Both the position numbers and the translations under genes were made by a program. Below the pieces are notes generated by a model. The model was not told the DNA's origin and did no database searches. It worked only from the letters and a program-made list of their open reading frames with translations. DNA of 7,429 bases from an uncultured Sphingomonadaceae bacterium (GTDB lineage Bacteria > Pseudomonadota > Alphaproteobacteria > Sphingomonadales > Sphingomonadaceae). Shown here piece by piece: positions 1 to 6,355 of this stretch (position 1 is its first letter; each line of letters opens with the position of its first letter). The DNA lies in assembly GCA_938016505.1 (NCBI GenBank), contig CALLWN010000287.1, positions 1 to 7,429 on the forward strand, read 5' to 3'.

Positions 1-1382
1 TCGTCGGTCATCTTCTTGGCGTCACCCAGCAGCATCATGGTGTTGTCGCGGTAGAAGACGTCGTTGTCGATGCCGGCATAGCCGGCGCCGCCCATGCTGC
101 GCTTGACGAACAGCACGGTCTTGGCCTTGTCGACATCGAGGATGGGCATGCCGTAGATGGGCGAGCCGGGCTCGCGCGCGGCCGGGTTTGTGACGTCGTT
201 CGCGCCGATGACGAAGGCGACATCGGCCTGGGCGAACTCGCCGTTGATGTCTTCCAGTTCGAACACCTCGTCATAGGGGACGTTCGCTTCGGCGAGCAGC
301 ACGTTCATGTGGCCCGGCATGCGCCCTGCCACGGGGTGGATGGCGTATTTGACTTCAACCCCCTCCTTCTTGAGCGTGTCGGCCATTTCCCTGAGCGCGT
401 GCTGGGCCTGCGAGACCGCCATGCCGTAGCCGGGGACGATGATGACCTTCTCGGCATTCTTCATGATGAAGGCGGCGTCGTCGGCGCTGCCGCGCTTCCA
501 CGGCCGGTCGGTCTTGGCGGCGCCTGCGACAACCGCGTCACCGCCGAAGCCGCCGGCAATGACCGAGAGGAACTTCCGGTTCATCGCCTTGCACATGATG
601 TAGGAGAGGATGGCACCCGACGAGCCGACCAGCGCCCCGGTGATGATCATCGCGGTGTTCTGGAGCGTGAAGCCCATCGCGGCCGCAGCCCAGCCCGAAT
701 AGCTGTTCAGCATGGAGACGACGACCGGCATGTCGGCCCCGCCGATGGGGATGATGAGGAGGAAGCCGATGGCGAATGCGAGCAGCGTGATGGTCCAGAA
801 GACCCAGGGCGACTGGTCGGTCAGGAAAAAGCCGACGAGGCCGAGGATGACGGCGAGCACCCCGAGGTTGATGACATGGCGCGCCGGCAGCAGGATGGGT
901 GCGCCCGACATGTTGCCATTCAATTTCAGGAAGGCGATGACCGAGCCCGAGAAGGTGATGGCGCCGATCGCGGCGCCGAGGCCCATGTCGAGACGGGACA
1001 CGGGGAAGATCTGGCCGGCTTCGTTCAGGAGGCCGAAGGCGCCCGGGTTGAGGAAGGCGGCGGCGGCCACGAGCACGGCGGCGAGGCCGACGAGGCTGTG
1101 GAAGGCGGCGACGAGCTGGGGCATCGCCGTCATGGCGATGCGCTGGGCGACCAGCCAGCCGATGGCGCCGCCGATCGCAACTGCGCCGACGATCTCGGGC
1201 AGCGAGGCGACCTCGTGGGTGAGGAGGGTCGCGGTGACGGCGATGGCCATGCCGACCATGCCGAACCGGTTGCCGGCGCGGCTGGTTTCCGGGCTGGAGA
1301 GGCCCCGGAGTGCCAGGATGAAGAAGACGCCCGCGACGAGGTAGGCCAGGAGCGCCCAGGCGGGAATGGCAGCTTCGTGCAT
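1..1382 (-). CDS. pntB: NAD(P) transhydrogenase subunit beta, C-terminus cut by window edge
   Basis: Membrane and NADP(H)-binding subunit of the proton-translocating transhydrogenase, which uses the proton gradient to reduce NADP+ with NADH. The first ~270 residues are very hydrophobic, with about eight membrane segments (domain II). They include FHSLVG with His95, the counterpart of E. coli beta-His91 in the proton path, and MLNSYSGWA. The soluble domain III follows, with the NADP-binding signature VPGYGMAVSQAQ (about residues 315-327), GRMPGHMNVLL (about 351-361), GANDVTNP and a KRSM...GYAG loop. 460 codons are visible; the E. coli protein has 462 residues, and by alignment only about ten C-terminal residues lie off the left edge. 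The ATG at 1382 is preceded by AGAGGGA in minus sense, a good ribosome binding site. It is the third pnt gene, 93 bases after pntAB, with a GC-rich hairpin in the gap. The identification is firm. Confidence 0.97.
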   Translation of the reverse strand, partial: MHEAAIPAWALLAYLVAGVFFILALRGLSSPETSRAGNRFGMVGMAIAVTATLLTHEVASLPEIVGAVAIGGAIGWLVAQRIAMTAMPQLVAAFHSLVGLAAVLVAAAAFLNPGAFGLLNEAGQIFPVSRLDMGLGAAIGAITFSGSVIAFLKLNGNMSGAPILLPARHVINLGVLAVILGLVGFFLTDQSPWVFWTITLLAFAIGFLLIIPIGGADMPVVVSMLNSYSGWAAAAMGFTLQNTAMIITGALVGSSGAILSYIMCKAMNRKFLSVIAGGFGGDAVVAGAAKTDRPWKRGSADDAAFIMKNAEKVIIVPGYGMAVSQAQHALREMADTLKKEGVEVKYAIHPVAGRMPGHMNVLLAEANVPYDEVFELEDINGEFAQADVAFVIGANDVTNPAAREPGSPIYGMPILDVDKAKTVLFVKRSMGGAGYAGIDNDVFYRDNTMMLLGDAKKMTD

Positions 1383-1401
1383 GGTGTCAGTCCCTCTGTT
1401 C

Positions 1402-1420
1402 GAAGGGGCGCCGCCCCTTC
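1402..1420 (-). promoter_or_regulatory. GC-rich perfect hairpin between pntAB and pntB
   Basis: GAAGGGGC (1402-1409) and GCCCCTTC (1413-1420) form an 8-bp perfect stem around a three-base loop; the whole 19 bases are symmetric about one central base. In the pnt mRNA it lies just upstream of the pntB ribosome binding site. No T run follows in the minus direction, so it is not a classical terminator. It may stabilise mRNA or adjust PntB translation (inference). The rest of the 93-base gap holds a weak CCAGG/CCTGG inverted repeat and the palindrome CGATTAATCG (1454-1463). Confidence 0.5.
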
Positions 1421-1475
1421 ACCCCGCCAGGTGCCAGCGGCCCCTGGAGCCGGCGATTAATCGGTCGGCCGGAGG

Positions 1476-1757
1476 TCATTTGGTCTTCTTCTTGTACATG
1501 GCGAGCATGCGCTCGGTGACGGCGAAGCCGCCGAAGATGTTGATGCTGGCGAGCACCACGGCGGCAAGGCCAAGCCACTTGGAGAGCGGCGAGCCGGCCG
1601 AGGCGGCGGCGATGAGCGCGCCGACGACGATCACCGAGGAGATGGCGTTGGTGACCGACATGAGCGGCGTGTGGAGCGCCGGCGTGACCGACCAGACGAC
1701 ATAATAGCCGACGAAGCAGGCCAGCACGAAGATCGAGAGGATCGAGAGGAAGTCCAT
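1476..1757 (-). CDS. pntAB: NAD(P) transhydrogenase subunit alpha part 2 (membrane part)
   Basis: A 93-residue membrane protein carrying the transmembrane half of the alpha subunit. In E. coli this is fused to the NAD(H)-binding domain; in many Alphaproteobacteria it is a separate gene. Three hydrophobic segments are visible, at about residues 4-24, 36-55 and 60-80. The family signatures [13 protein letters not shown] (29-41) and [16 protein letters not shown] (73-88) are intact, and the tail is lysine-rich (KKKTK). The ATG at 1757 has GGAG eight bases upstream, within the 12-base gap after the pntAA stop, so the two are translated from one message. It assembles with PntB to form the proton channel. 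Length and motifs are normal. Confidence 0.96.
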   Translation of the reverse strand: MDFLSILSIFVLACFVGYYVVWSVTPALHTPLMSVTNAISSVIVVGALIAAASAGSPLSKWLGLAAVVLASINIFGGFAVTERMLAMYKKKTK

Positions 1758-1769
1758 GGCGGGTCTCCG

Positions 1770-2891
1770 TCAGCCCTGCAGGGCCGGGTGGATGATGGCG
1801 CCGCCCTTCACGACGAGCGCGCCTTTCACGATCTCGTCGTCCTCGGGGAGCTTCAGGGCCCTCGTCTCCTTGTCCCAGAAGGTCTGGACGAAGTTGAGGA
1901 GGTTGCGGGCGAACAGCGAGCTCGCCGTGGACGCCATCCGGCTGGGGTAGTTGGAGAAGCCGAGGATGGTGACGCCGTTTGGCGTGACGACCGCCTCGTC
2001 GGCCCTGGAGCCTTCGACATTGCCGCCCTGGACGACCGACATGTCGACGATGACCGAGCCGGCCTTCATGGTCGCCACCTGTTCGGCGGTGACGAGGCGC
2101 GGCGCCGGGCGGCCGGGGATGAGCGCGGTCGTGATGACGATATCCTGTTTCGCGATCGTCTCGGAGACGAGGGCGGCCTGCTTGGCCTTGTAGGCGTCGC
2201 TCATTTCCTTCGCATAGCCGCCGGCAGTCTCGGCGGCCCTGGTCTCCTCGTCCTCGATGAAGATGGGCTTGCCGCCGAGCGAGATGATCTGCTCCTTCGT
2301 CGCGAGCCGGACATCGGTTGCCGAGACGACCGCGCCGAGACGCTTGGCGGTGGCGATGGCCTGCAGGCCGGCGACACCGACCCCCATCACGAAGACGCGC
2401 GCGGCCGGCACGGTGCCGGCGGCCGTCATCATCATCGGGAAGGCGCGGCCATAGGCGTGGGCCGCGTCGATGACGGCCTTGTAGCCGGCGAGATTGGCCT
2501 GGCTCGAGAGGATGTCCATGCTCTGTGCGCGGGTGATGCGCGGCACGAACTCGAGCGCGAAGGCGTCGACCCCTGCGGCGGCATAGGCCTGCAGCCGGTC
2601 CCTCGCCTGATAGGGGTTGAGGCTGGCGGCCACGAGCGCGCCCTTCGGCAGGCCGGCGGGATCGGGACCCTGGATTGCCATGACGAGGCTGGCGCCGGCG
2701 AGCACGTCGGCGCGAGGGCCGACGGTTGCGCCGGCCTCGGCAAACTCGGTGTCGGCGAAATCTGCGGCTGCGCCCGCACCTGCCTCGACTGCGACGGTCG
2801 CGCCGAGGGCGACGAGCTTCCTGGCCGTTTCCGGCGTGGCCGCGACCCGCCGCTCGCCGGCGGCGCTCTCTTTCAGGACTGCGATCTTCAT
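1770..2891 (-). CDS. pntAA: NAD(P) transhydrogenase subunit alpha part 1 (NAD-binding domain I)
   Basis: A 373-residue soluble NAD(H)-binding subunit of the transhydrogenase, docked on the cytoplasmic side of PntAB/PntB. It begins MKIAVLKESAAGERRVAATP, as usual for the AlaDH/PNT N-terminal domain. The active-site loop RAQSMDILSSQANLAGY (121-137) carries the conserved Arg121, Asp126 and Gln131. The Rossmann glycine motif is MGVGVAGLQAIATAKRLGA (169-187), followed by the acidic residue of ATDVR (Asp193). IPGRPAPRLVT (258-268) and IVDMSVVQGGN (281-291) are also present. There are no membrane segments, consistent with the split gene. The ATG at 2891 lies seven bases after the stop of the small upstream gene, and the G-rich stretch next to that stop is the likely ribosome binding site. 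It resembles alanine dehydrogenase, but the adjacent pntAB and pntB settle the call. Confidence 0.97.
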   Translation of the reverse strand: MKIAVLKESAAGERRVAATPETARKLVALGATVAVEAGAGAAADFADTEFAEAGATVGPRADVLAGASLVMAIQGPDPAGLPKGALVAASLNPYQARDRLQAYAAAGVDAFALEFVPRITRAQSMDILSSQANLAGYKAVIDAAHAYGRAFPMMMTAAGTVPAARVFVMGVGVAGLQAIATAKRLGAVVSATDVRLATKEQIISLGGKPIFIEDEETRAAETAGGYAKEMSDAYKAKQAALVSETIAKQDIVITTALIPGRPAPRLVTAEQVATMKAGSVIVDMSVVQGGNVEGSRADEAVVTPNGVTILGFSNYPSRMASTASSLFARNLLNFVQTFWDKETRALKLPEDDEIVKGALVVKGGAIIHPALQG

Positions 2892-2898
2892 GCGCCCC

Positions 2899-3024
2899 CT
2901 AGGTCAGGAAAATGGCCATGCCGATGAGGACGATGGCGATGAAAATGACGGCCCATTTGGTCAAGCCAAGGAATCGTTCCCACGTGCCAAGCGCCTGTTT
3001 CGGAAGTCTCTCGAGTTCCGCCAT
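2899..3024 (-). CDS. small membrane protein, aa3-type cytochrome oxidase subunit IV-like
   Basis: A 41-residue protein starting MAELERLPKQALGTWERFLG. One membrane segment spans about residues 24-40 (WAVIFIAIVLIGMAIFL). The layout, a short polar N-terminus, a Trp/Phe-rich FLGLTKW turn, one helix and a terminal MAIFL motif, matches the short bacterial aa3 oxidase subunit IV family (COX4_pro_2 type), whose members are about 40-45 residues. The ATG at 3024 is the first in-frame start that gives this layout; its ribosome binding site is weak (GGGG). The stop is seven bases from the pntAA start, so it is probably the first gene of the pnt message. No oxidase genes are nearby, so its partner could be the transhydrogenase instead. 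Family match from memory: fairly sure; function: unsure. Confidence 0.78.
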   Translation of the reverse strand: MAELERLPKQALGTWERFLGLTKWAVIFIAIVLIGMAIFLT

Positions 3025-3044
3025 GCCATGCCCCGTCTGCGGTG

Positions 3045-3089
3045 ATTGCCTGACCGGCCCCTTGCACCAGCAAGGGGGGCTCAGGCAAT
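3045..3089 (-). terminator. strong hairpin overlapping the ABC1 kinase stop codon
   Basis: ATTGCCTGA (3045-3053) and TCAGGCAAT (3081-3089) are perfect inverted repeats. Inside them CCCCTTG (3058-3064) pairs with CAAGGGG (3071-3077) around the loop CACCAG. The kinase stop codon (3081-3083) sits in the outer stem. In the minus direction no T run follows, so if it ends transcription it does so without the usual tail; it may equally be a processing or mRNA-stabilising element. It lies where the folP-kinase block would be separated from the pnt block. Confidence 0.5.
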
Positions 3090-4448
3090 GCCAGTCTTGG
3101 GAGGGGGAAGAAGGCCAGCGCCGGCGAGCGCCGCCTGTTGCCTTGAAGCCACCTGCTCGACCGTGAAGCCGGCGATGAGACCCTGGAACATGCGGGACCA
3201 GTTGAGCCGTGCGCCGAGCTGGATGAAGACTCCGCCAAGGCCGATCGCGGCGCGGTCCATGAAGACGAACTCGGCGGGGATGCGGACGGTGCCGGTCTTG
3301 CGGAGTTCGGCATGGACCTTCTGGGCGGTGGCACGGCCATATTCGCCGGGCTTCGCATTCTCGTCGATCATCCGGACGCGATCGTCGAGCAGCGGGCCGT
3401 AGAGGAACTTCGCCCAGACGAGGAGGATGCGCATCAGCTCCTTCGTGAGCCCCCGGAAGCCCCAGAGGCCGAAGGCGTGGAAGGCGCGGTCCTCGTCCTC
3501 GGTCTCGATCGCGCGGTAGAGCTCGTTCACGCCCTCGAGGAAGGTGGGCGGGAAGATCCGCACGCAGCCGAAGTCGAGCAGGTTGATGGTGGCGTGGTCG
3601 CCGCTGGCGTCTGCCACCATGTAGTTGCCGAGATGCGGGTCGCCGTGGATGACGCCGAGCTGGTAGAAGGGCTTGTACCAGGCGGTGAAGAGCGCCTCGG
3701 CGATACGGTTCCTGACCTCTTCGGGCGCATCGCGGAAGGCGAGGAGCTTGCGGCCTTCCAGCCACTCCATGGTGAGGAGGCGCGGGGTGGACAGCGCCTC
3801 GAACAGGGCAGGGACGCGGACCTCGGGGCGGTCGGCGAGCATGTCGCGGTAGAGGCGGATGTGGCGGGCCTCGCGGGCATAGTCGAGCTCCTCGCGCAGG
3901 CGGGCGGCAAGCTCGTCGCGGATCTCGGCGGTGTCGACCGAGCTGTCGATCCGGCGGAACAGCGCGAGCATGAGATCGAGCTGGCCGAGATCGGCTTCGA
4001 CGGCTGAGGCCATGTCAGGATATTGCAGCTTGACTGCAACCGTCTTGCCTGTGGGGAGCCTTGCCTTGTGGACCTGGCCCAGCGAGGCTGCGGCGGCGGC
4101 CTCGAGCGGGAACTCGGCGAACCGCGCGCGCCAGTCGGGGCCAAGCTCGCCGGCCATGCGGCGGCGGACGAAGCCGGGGCCCATGGGCGGGGCATCGGAC
4201 TGGAGGGCGGCGAGCTCGCGGGCAAATTCCGGCGGGACCGCATCGGGGATGTTGCCGAGGATCTGCGCGAGCTTCATGACCGGGCCCTTGAGTTCGCCGA
4301 GCACGCGGCGGAGTTCGCGGGCGTTCCTCTCGTCGGCGAAATCGCGGCCACCGGCGCGGGCGACCGCAGCACCTGCCGCGAAGCCGCCGAGATTGGCGCC
4401 GACCTTCGCGAAGCGAGCGAGGCGGCCGGTCAATGTCGCGTCTGTCAT
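3081..4448 (-). CDS. ABC1/AarF (UbiB-family) kinase-like protein
   Basis: A 455-residue protein of the ABC1/ADCK atypical kinase family, whose members support ubiquinone biosynthesis or membrane lipid handling. Motifs in order: MKLAQILG (58-65), the family's KxGQ motif with Ala in place of Gly; the Ala-rich loop AAAAASLGQVH (117-127), which replaces the glycine-rich loop of ordinary kinases; VAVKLQYP (137-144) with the ATP-site Lys140; HGDPHLGN (268-275) with Asp270 and Asn275; and LDFG (291-294) with the metal-binding Asp292. All nucleotide-site residues are present, so it is probably able to bind ATP. No C-terminal membrane pair like that of E. coli UbiB is evident. The ATG at 4448 was chosen because homology begins there; the frame stays open far upstream, but that part lies antisense to or overlapping other genes. 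The stop codon is inside a hairpin. The substrate cannot be told from the sequence. Confidence 0.92.
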   Translation of the reverse strand: MTDATLTGRLARFAKVGANLGGFAAGAAVARAGGRDFADERNARELRRVLGELKGPVMKLAQILGNIPDAVPPEFARELAALQSDAPPMGPGFVRRRMAGELGPDWRARFAEFPLEAAAAASLGQVHKARLPTGKTVAVKLQYPDMASAVEADLGQLDLMLALFRRIDSSVDTAEIRDELAARLREELDYAREARHIRLYRDMLADRPEVRVPALFEALSTPRLLTMEWLEGRKLLAFRDAPEEVRNRIAEALFTAWYKPFYQLGVIHGDPHLGNYMVADASGDHATINLLDFGCVRIFPPTFLEGVNELYRAIETEDEDRAFHAFGLWGFRGLTKELMRILLVWAKFLYGPLLDDRVRMIDENAKPGEYGRATAQKVHAELRKTGTVRIPAEFVFMDRAAIGLGGVFIQLGARLNWSRMFQGLIAGFTVEQVASRQQAALAGAGLLPPPKTGIA

Positions 4449-4540
4449 GGCTGCGACATAGGGCGGCGGGCGGGCAAAGGCGAGTGCGACCGATTGGACG
4501 GGGCCGCCCGCACCGCGCCGCTGCGGGCCCGGCTCAGCGA

Positions 4541-5056
4541 TCAGCGATCCCGTTTTGCCTGGGCGCGCTTGCCCTGCTGGCTGGTGCTGCCGACCCGGCT
4601 GCCGCTGATGTGGCCGCGGCGCGGCGCGCCCGCGCGCGCCGGGGGGCCGATGCGGGCGGTGGGCGAGTTGGCGGGGCGGCCCGGTGCCGCCGCGCGCCTG
4701 CCGGCGAGCACGGCCTTCTGCGCCTCGAGCGCAGCCTGCCACGCGGCGTCTGCAGCGCGACGCTCGACTTCGCTGTTCACGCGCCTGAGCGCCTGGGCGA
4801 AGATCTGCTTCCTGAAGCGGGGTCGCTCGAGCGTGCCGGGGAAGCTGGCGCCGCGGGGCTCGGCGGTCCCGCGGGCAACCCGGCCCTTGTGGGCGGTGAA
4901 GTCCTGCTCCTTCGCGTGCATCGCGCGCAGGCGCGTGCGCGCGGCCGAAAGCTCCTGGTCGGACAGGGTGCCGAGTTCGGGATGGTGGGTGGTGGCAATA
5001 AAGCTCCACTCCTCGAACGTGAGGGCGGCGCGTTCCTGCTTGCGGTTGATCGACAT
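4541..5056 (-). CDS. hypothetical protein with basic, disordered C-terminus
   Basis: A 171-residue protein that I do not recognise as a named family. The N-terminal part (MSINRKQERAALTFEEWSFI, then THHPELGTLSDQEL) looks like a small folded helical domain. Residues about 30-125 are rich in charged helix formers (TRLRAMHAKEQDF, KQIFAQALRRVNSEVERR). The last ~45 residues are rich in Arg, Ala, Pro and Gly and end GKRAQAKRDR, which suggests a flexible nucleic-acid-binding tail (inference). No signal peptide or membrane segment is seen. GAAAGG is absent but GAAAGG's match GAAAGG-like site GAAAGG at 5063-5068 (minus sense) lies six bases before the ATG at 5056 and fixes the start. It follows the folP stop by 20 bases, so co-transcription is likely. 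The ATG 60 bases upstream would overlap the folP end and has no comparable site. Confidence 0.75.
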   Translation of the reverse strand: MSINRKQERAALTFEEWSFIATTHHPELGTLSDQELSAARTRLRAMHAKEQDFTAHKGRVARGTAEPRGASFPGTLERPRFRKQIFAQALRRVNSEVERRAADAAWQAALEAQKAVLAGRRAAAPGRPANSPTARIGPPARAGAPRRGHISGSRVGSTSQQGKRAQAKRDR

Positions 5057-5062
5057 GGCAGA

Positions 5063-5068
5063 CCTTTC
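5063..5068 (-). promoter_or_regulatory. ribosome binding site of the hypothetical gene
   Basis: GAAAGG in minus sense, six bases before the ATG at 5056 and within the 20-base gap after folP. It decides between this start and an in-frame ATG at 5116 inside the folP coding region. Confidence 0.65.
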
Positions 5069-5076
5069 TTCGGGGT

Positions 5077-5796
5077 TCAGGGTGGCGCGGGCCGGTCGGG
5101 ATTGCAAGCGGCCCACACCGCAAGCGCCTGGGCGGTTTCGGCAACATCGTGGACGCGGACATAGGCACAGCCCATGCGGGCGGCGTGGAGGGCAAGCGCC
5201 AGGCTGCCCGGGAGGCGGTGGTCAACGTCGGCCCCCGTGATGCGGCCGATGAGCGCCTTGCCGAAGCCGAGTCCGGGGTCGCGCACCAGGCGCGATTCGG
5301 GGATTCCGGCCGCGACGCAGGCGGCGACCCGGGCATCGAGAAAGGCGCGGACCTCGGCGACGACATCGGCGTAGCGCGGCGCCAGCTGCATGGTCTCGGG
5401 GGTGCCCTTCATGTGCATGAGGACGATGGTTGCCGACGAGGATGCTGCGACCGGAAGGCTCTCGGGATCGTGGGTGAGGGCCGAGACATCGTTCAGCATG
5501 ATGGCGCCGGCGGCGAGGCCCTCGCGCATCACCCGGGCCTTGCGCGTGTCGATCGAGACCGGCACGCCGCGGCGGGCGAGGCCCTCGACCACCGGGATCA
5601 CCCGGCCGAGCTCCTCCTCGAGCGGGACCGGGAGAGCGCCGGGGCGGGTCGATTCGCCGCCGACATCGACAATTGCAGCGCCAGCCTCGGCCAGCCGCAA
5701 TCCGGCGTCGATGGCCGCTGCTGCCGTCTCGAGCCTGCCGCCATCGGAGAAGCTGTCGGGAGTGACGTTGAGGCTGCCCATGATCTTCGGGGTCAT
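5077..5796 (-). CDS. folP: dihydropteroate synthase lacking the strand-7/SRK segment
   Basis: Dihydropteroate synthase joins 6-hydroxymethyl-dihydropterin pyrophosphate with p-aminobenzoate in folate synthesis. Motifs follow the barrel strands: LNVTPDSFSDGG (9-20), DVGGESTRPGA (44-54), VPVSIDT (78-84), LNDVSAL (101-107), VLMHMKGTPETMQ (125-137), RDPGLGFGK (172-180) and YVRVHDVAET (212-221). Between GFGK (ending at residue 180) and ALIGRITG (from 181) about 29 residues found in E. coli FolP are absent. They include helix 6, strand 7 and the Ser-Arg-Lys motif (E. coli Ser219, Arg220, Lys221) that contacts pterin and pABA. The length, 239, falls short of the usual 270-285 mainly because of this. 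The frame is intact across the junction. The ATG at 5796 is the first usual start after an in-frame TAA (5851-5853); no good ribosome binding site is visible. The family is certain; activity as written is doubtful. Confidence 0.93.
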   Translation of the reverse strand: MTPKIMGSLNVTPDSFSDGGRLETAAAAIDAGLRLAEAGAAIVDVGGESTRPGALPVPLEEELGRVIPVVEGLARRGVPVSIDTRKARVMREGLAAGAIMLNDVSALTHDPESLPVAASSSATIVLMHMKGTPETMQLAPRYADVVAEVRAFLDARVAACVAAGIPESRLVRDPGLGFGKALIGRITGADVDHRLPGSLALALHAARMGCAYVRVHDVAETAQALAVWAACNPDRPAPP

Positions 5797-5861
5797 GGGC
5801 GAGCGCTGCCAGCAGCGTGCCCTCGCGTCAAACTCTGGCTCGGCCAGCCGTTAACGCCGCC
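5797..5861. promoter_or_regulatory. divergent intergenic region, folP / MaoC-like pair
   Basis: These 65 bases between divergent genes should hold both promoters. On the minus strand there is one TTGACG (5826-5831 region) but no convincing -10 at the right distance. CTGGC (5835-5839) and GCCAG (5843-5847) form a short inverted repeat that could be an operator or chance. No clear ribosome binding site precedes either ATG. The regulatory role is inferred from gene layout only. Confidence 0.35.
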
Positions 5862-6332
5862 ATGAAGCTCTATCACCAGTTCGTGCCGGGCGATCGGCTG
5901 AAGGTCGGGCCCATTCTCGTCAACGGCGGCGAGGCGAAGGCGTTCGCCCAGCGCCACGACCCGCTCGCGCTGGTGCCGGGCGCAGCAGGGCCGCATGCGA
6001 CGATCGGGTTCGGACGGATCGCGAGCCCCATCTTCGTGCTCGCCGTCTGCCTCCAGCCGCTCCATGCCGACATGCTGGCGACGCACGCCGCGCTTGCCGG
6101 GCCGCCGGCGTGGGACGAGGTCCGGTTCCCGAACCCGGTGAGCCCGATGGACCGGCTGTTCGTGGACGCCGAGGTCACGGACACACGGCTTGGCGATGGG
6201 CAGGGCACGGTGACCCAGACCCTCGAGGCCCGGAACCAGAATGGCCAGGTGGTGCTGACGGCGAAGGTGACCTGGCCGGTGCTGGCAGCGCCGCAGATCT
6301 CGATCGTGGAGCGGGAGGTGTCGCTGGCCTGA
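5862..6332 (+). CDS. MaoC-like hot-dog protein, first of pair, no catalytic His
   Basis: A 156-residue single hot-dog-fold protein related to MaoC acyl-CoA dehydratases and (R)-specific enoyl-CoA hydratases. FAQRHDPLALV (28-38) aligns with the family's F-x-x-x-(F/Y)-DPQPFH segment. Asp33 is kept, but position 38, where the catalytic His of the Asp-x4-His pair belongs, is Val. Ser55 in IASPIF sits at the third active-site position. The second half, VSPMDRLFVDAEV (93-105) and LEARNQNGQVVLTAKV (121-136), fits the hot-dog sheet and the usual N-Q-x-G-x-x-V ending. The ATG at 5862 matches the family start; a GTG at 5817 would add 15 residues, and neither has a clear ribosome binding site. The next gene, 23 bases on, has the same fold, so a heterodimer is likely (inference). 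The substrate is unknown. Confidence 0.85.
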   Translation: MKLYHQFVPGDRLKVGPILVNGGEAKAFAQRHDPLALVPGAAGPHATIGFGRIASPIFVLAVCLQPLHADMLATHAALAGPPAWDEVRFPNPVSPMDRLFVDAEVTDTRLGDGQGTVTQTLEARNQNGQVVLTAKVTWPVLAAPQISIVEREVSLA

Positions 6333-6342
6333 GGTGCCGGCA

Positions 6343-6347
6343 GGGGA
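6343..6347 (+). promoter_or_regulatory. ribosome binding site of the second MaoC-like gene
   Basis: GGGGA ends eight bases before the GTG at 6356, and a GGAGG-like stretch lies closer still. This supports a GTG start over the in-frame ATG at residue 12, which would cut into the domain. Confidence 0.65.
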
Positions 6348-6355
6348 GACGGAGG

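Noticed and set aside
309..1460. Long plus-strand open frame, 383 codons
   Set aside because: Antisense to pntB; rich in Asp, Glu, Gly and Arg as expected from the complement of GC-rich coding DNA, with no family motif.
1671..2927. Long plus-strand open frame, 418 codons
   Set aside because: Antisense to pntAA, whose motifs are unmistakable; its composition is that of a shadow frame.
4490..4540. CCCGCA/TGCGGG inverted repeat after the hypothetical gene as a terminator
   Set aside because: Short stem with bulges, no T run, and inverted repeats of this size are common by chance in such GC-rich DNA.
4023..5240. Plus-strand open frames over the hypothetical gene and kinase
   Set aside because: No start context or recognisable domain; the minus-strand gene has a proper ribosome binding site and folds into an operon layout.
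4449..5366. In-frame N-terminal extension of the ABC1 kinase up to 5366
   Set aside because: It runs through the hypothetical gene and folP in another frame, and homology starts at the ATG at 4448.
5797..5861. A defined sigma-70 promoter from TTGACG
   Set aside because: No acceptable -10 hexamer at 16-18 bases; only the region, not a promoter, is listed.
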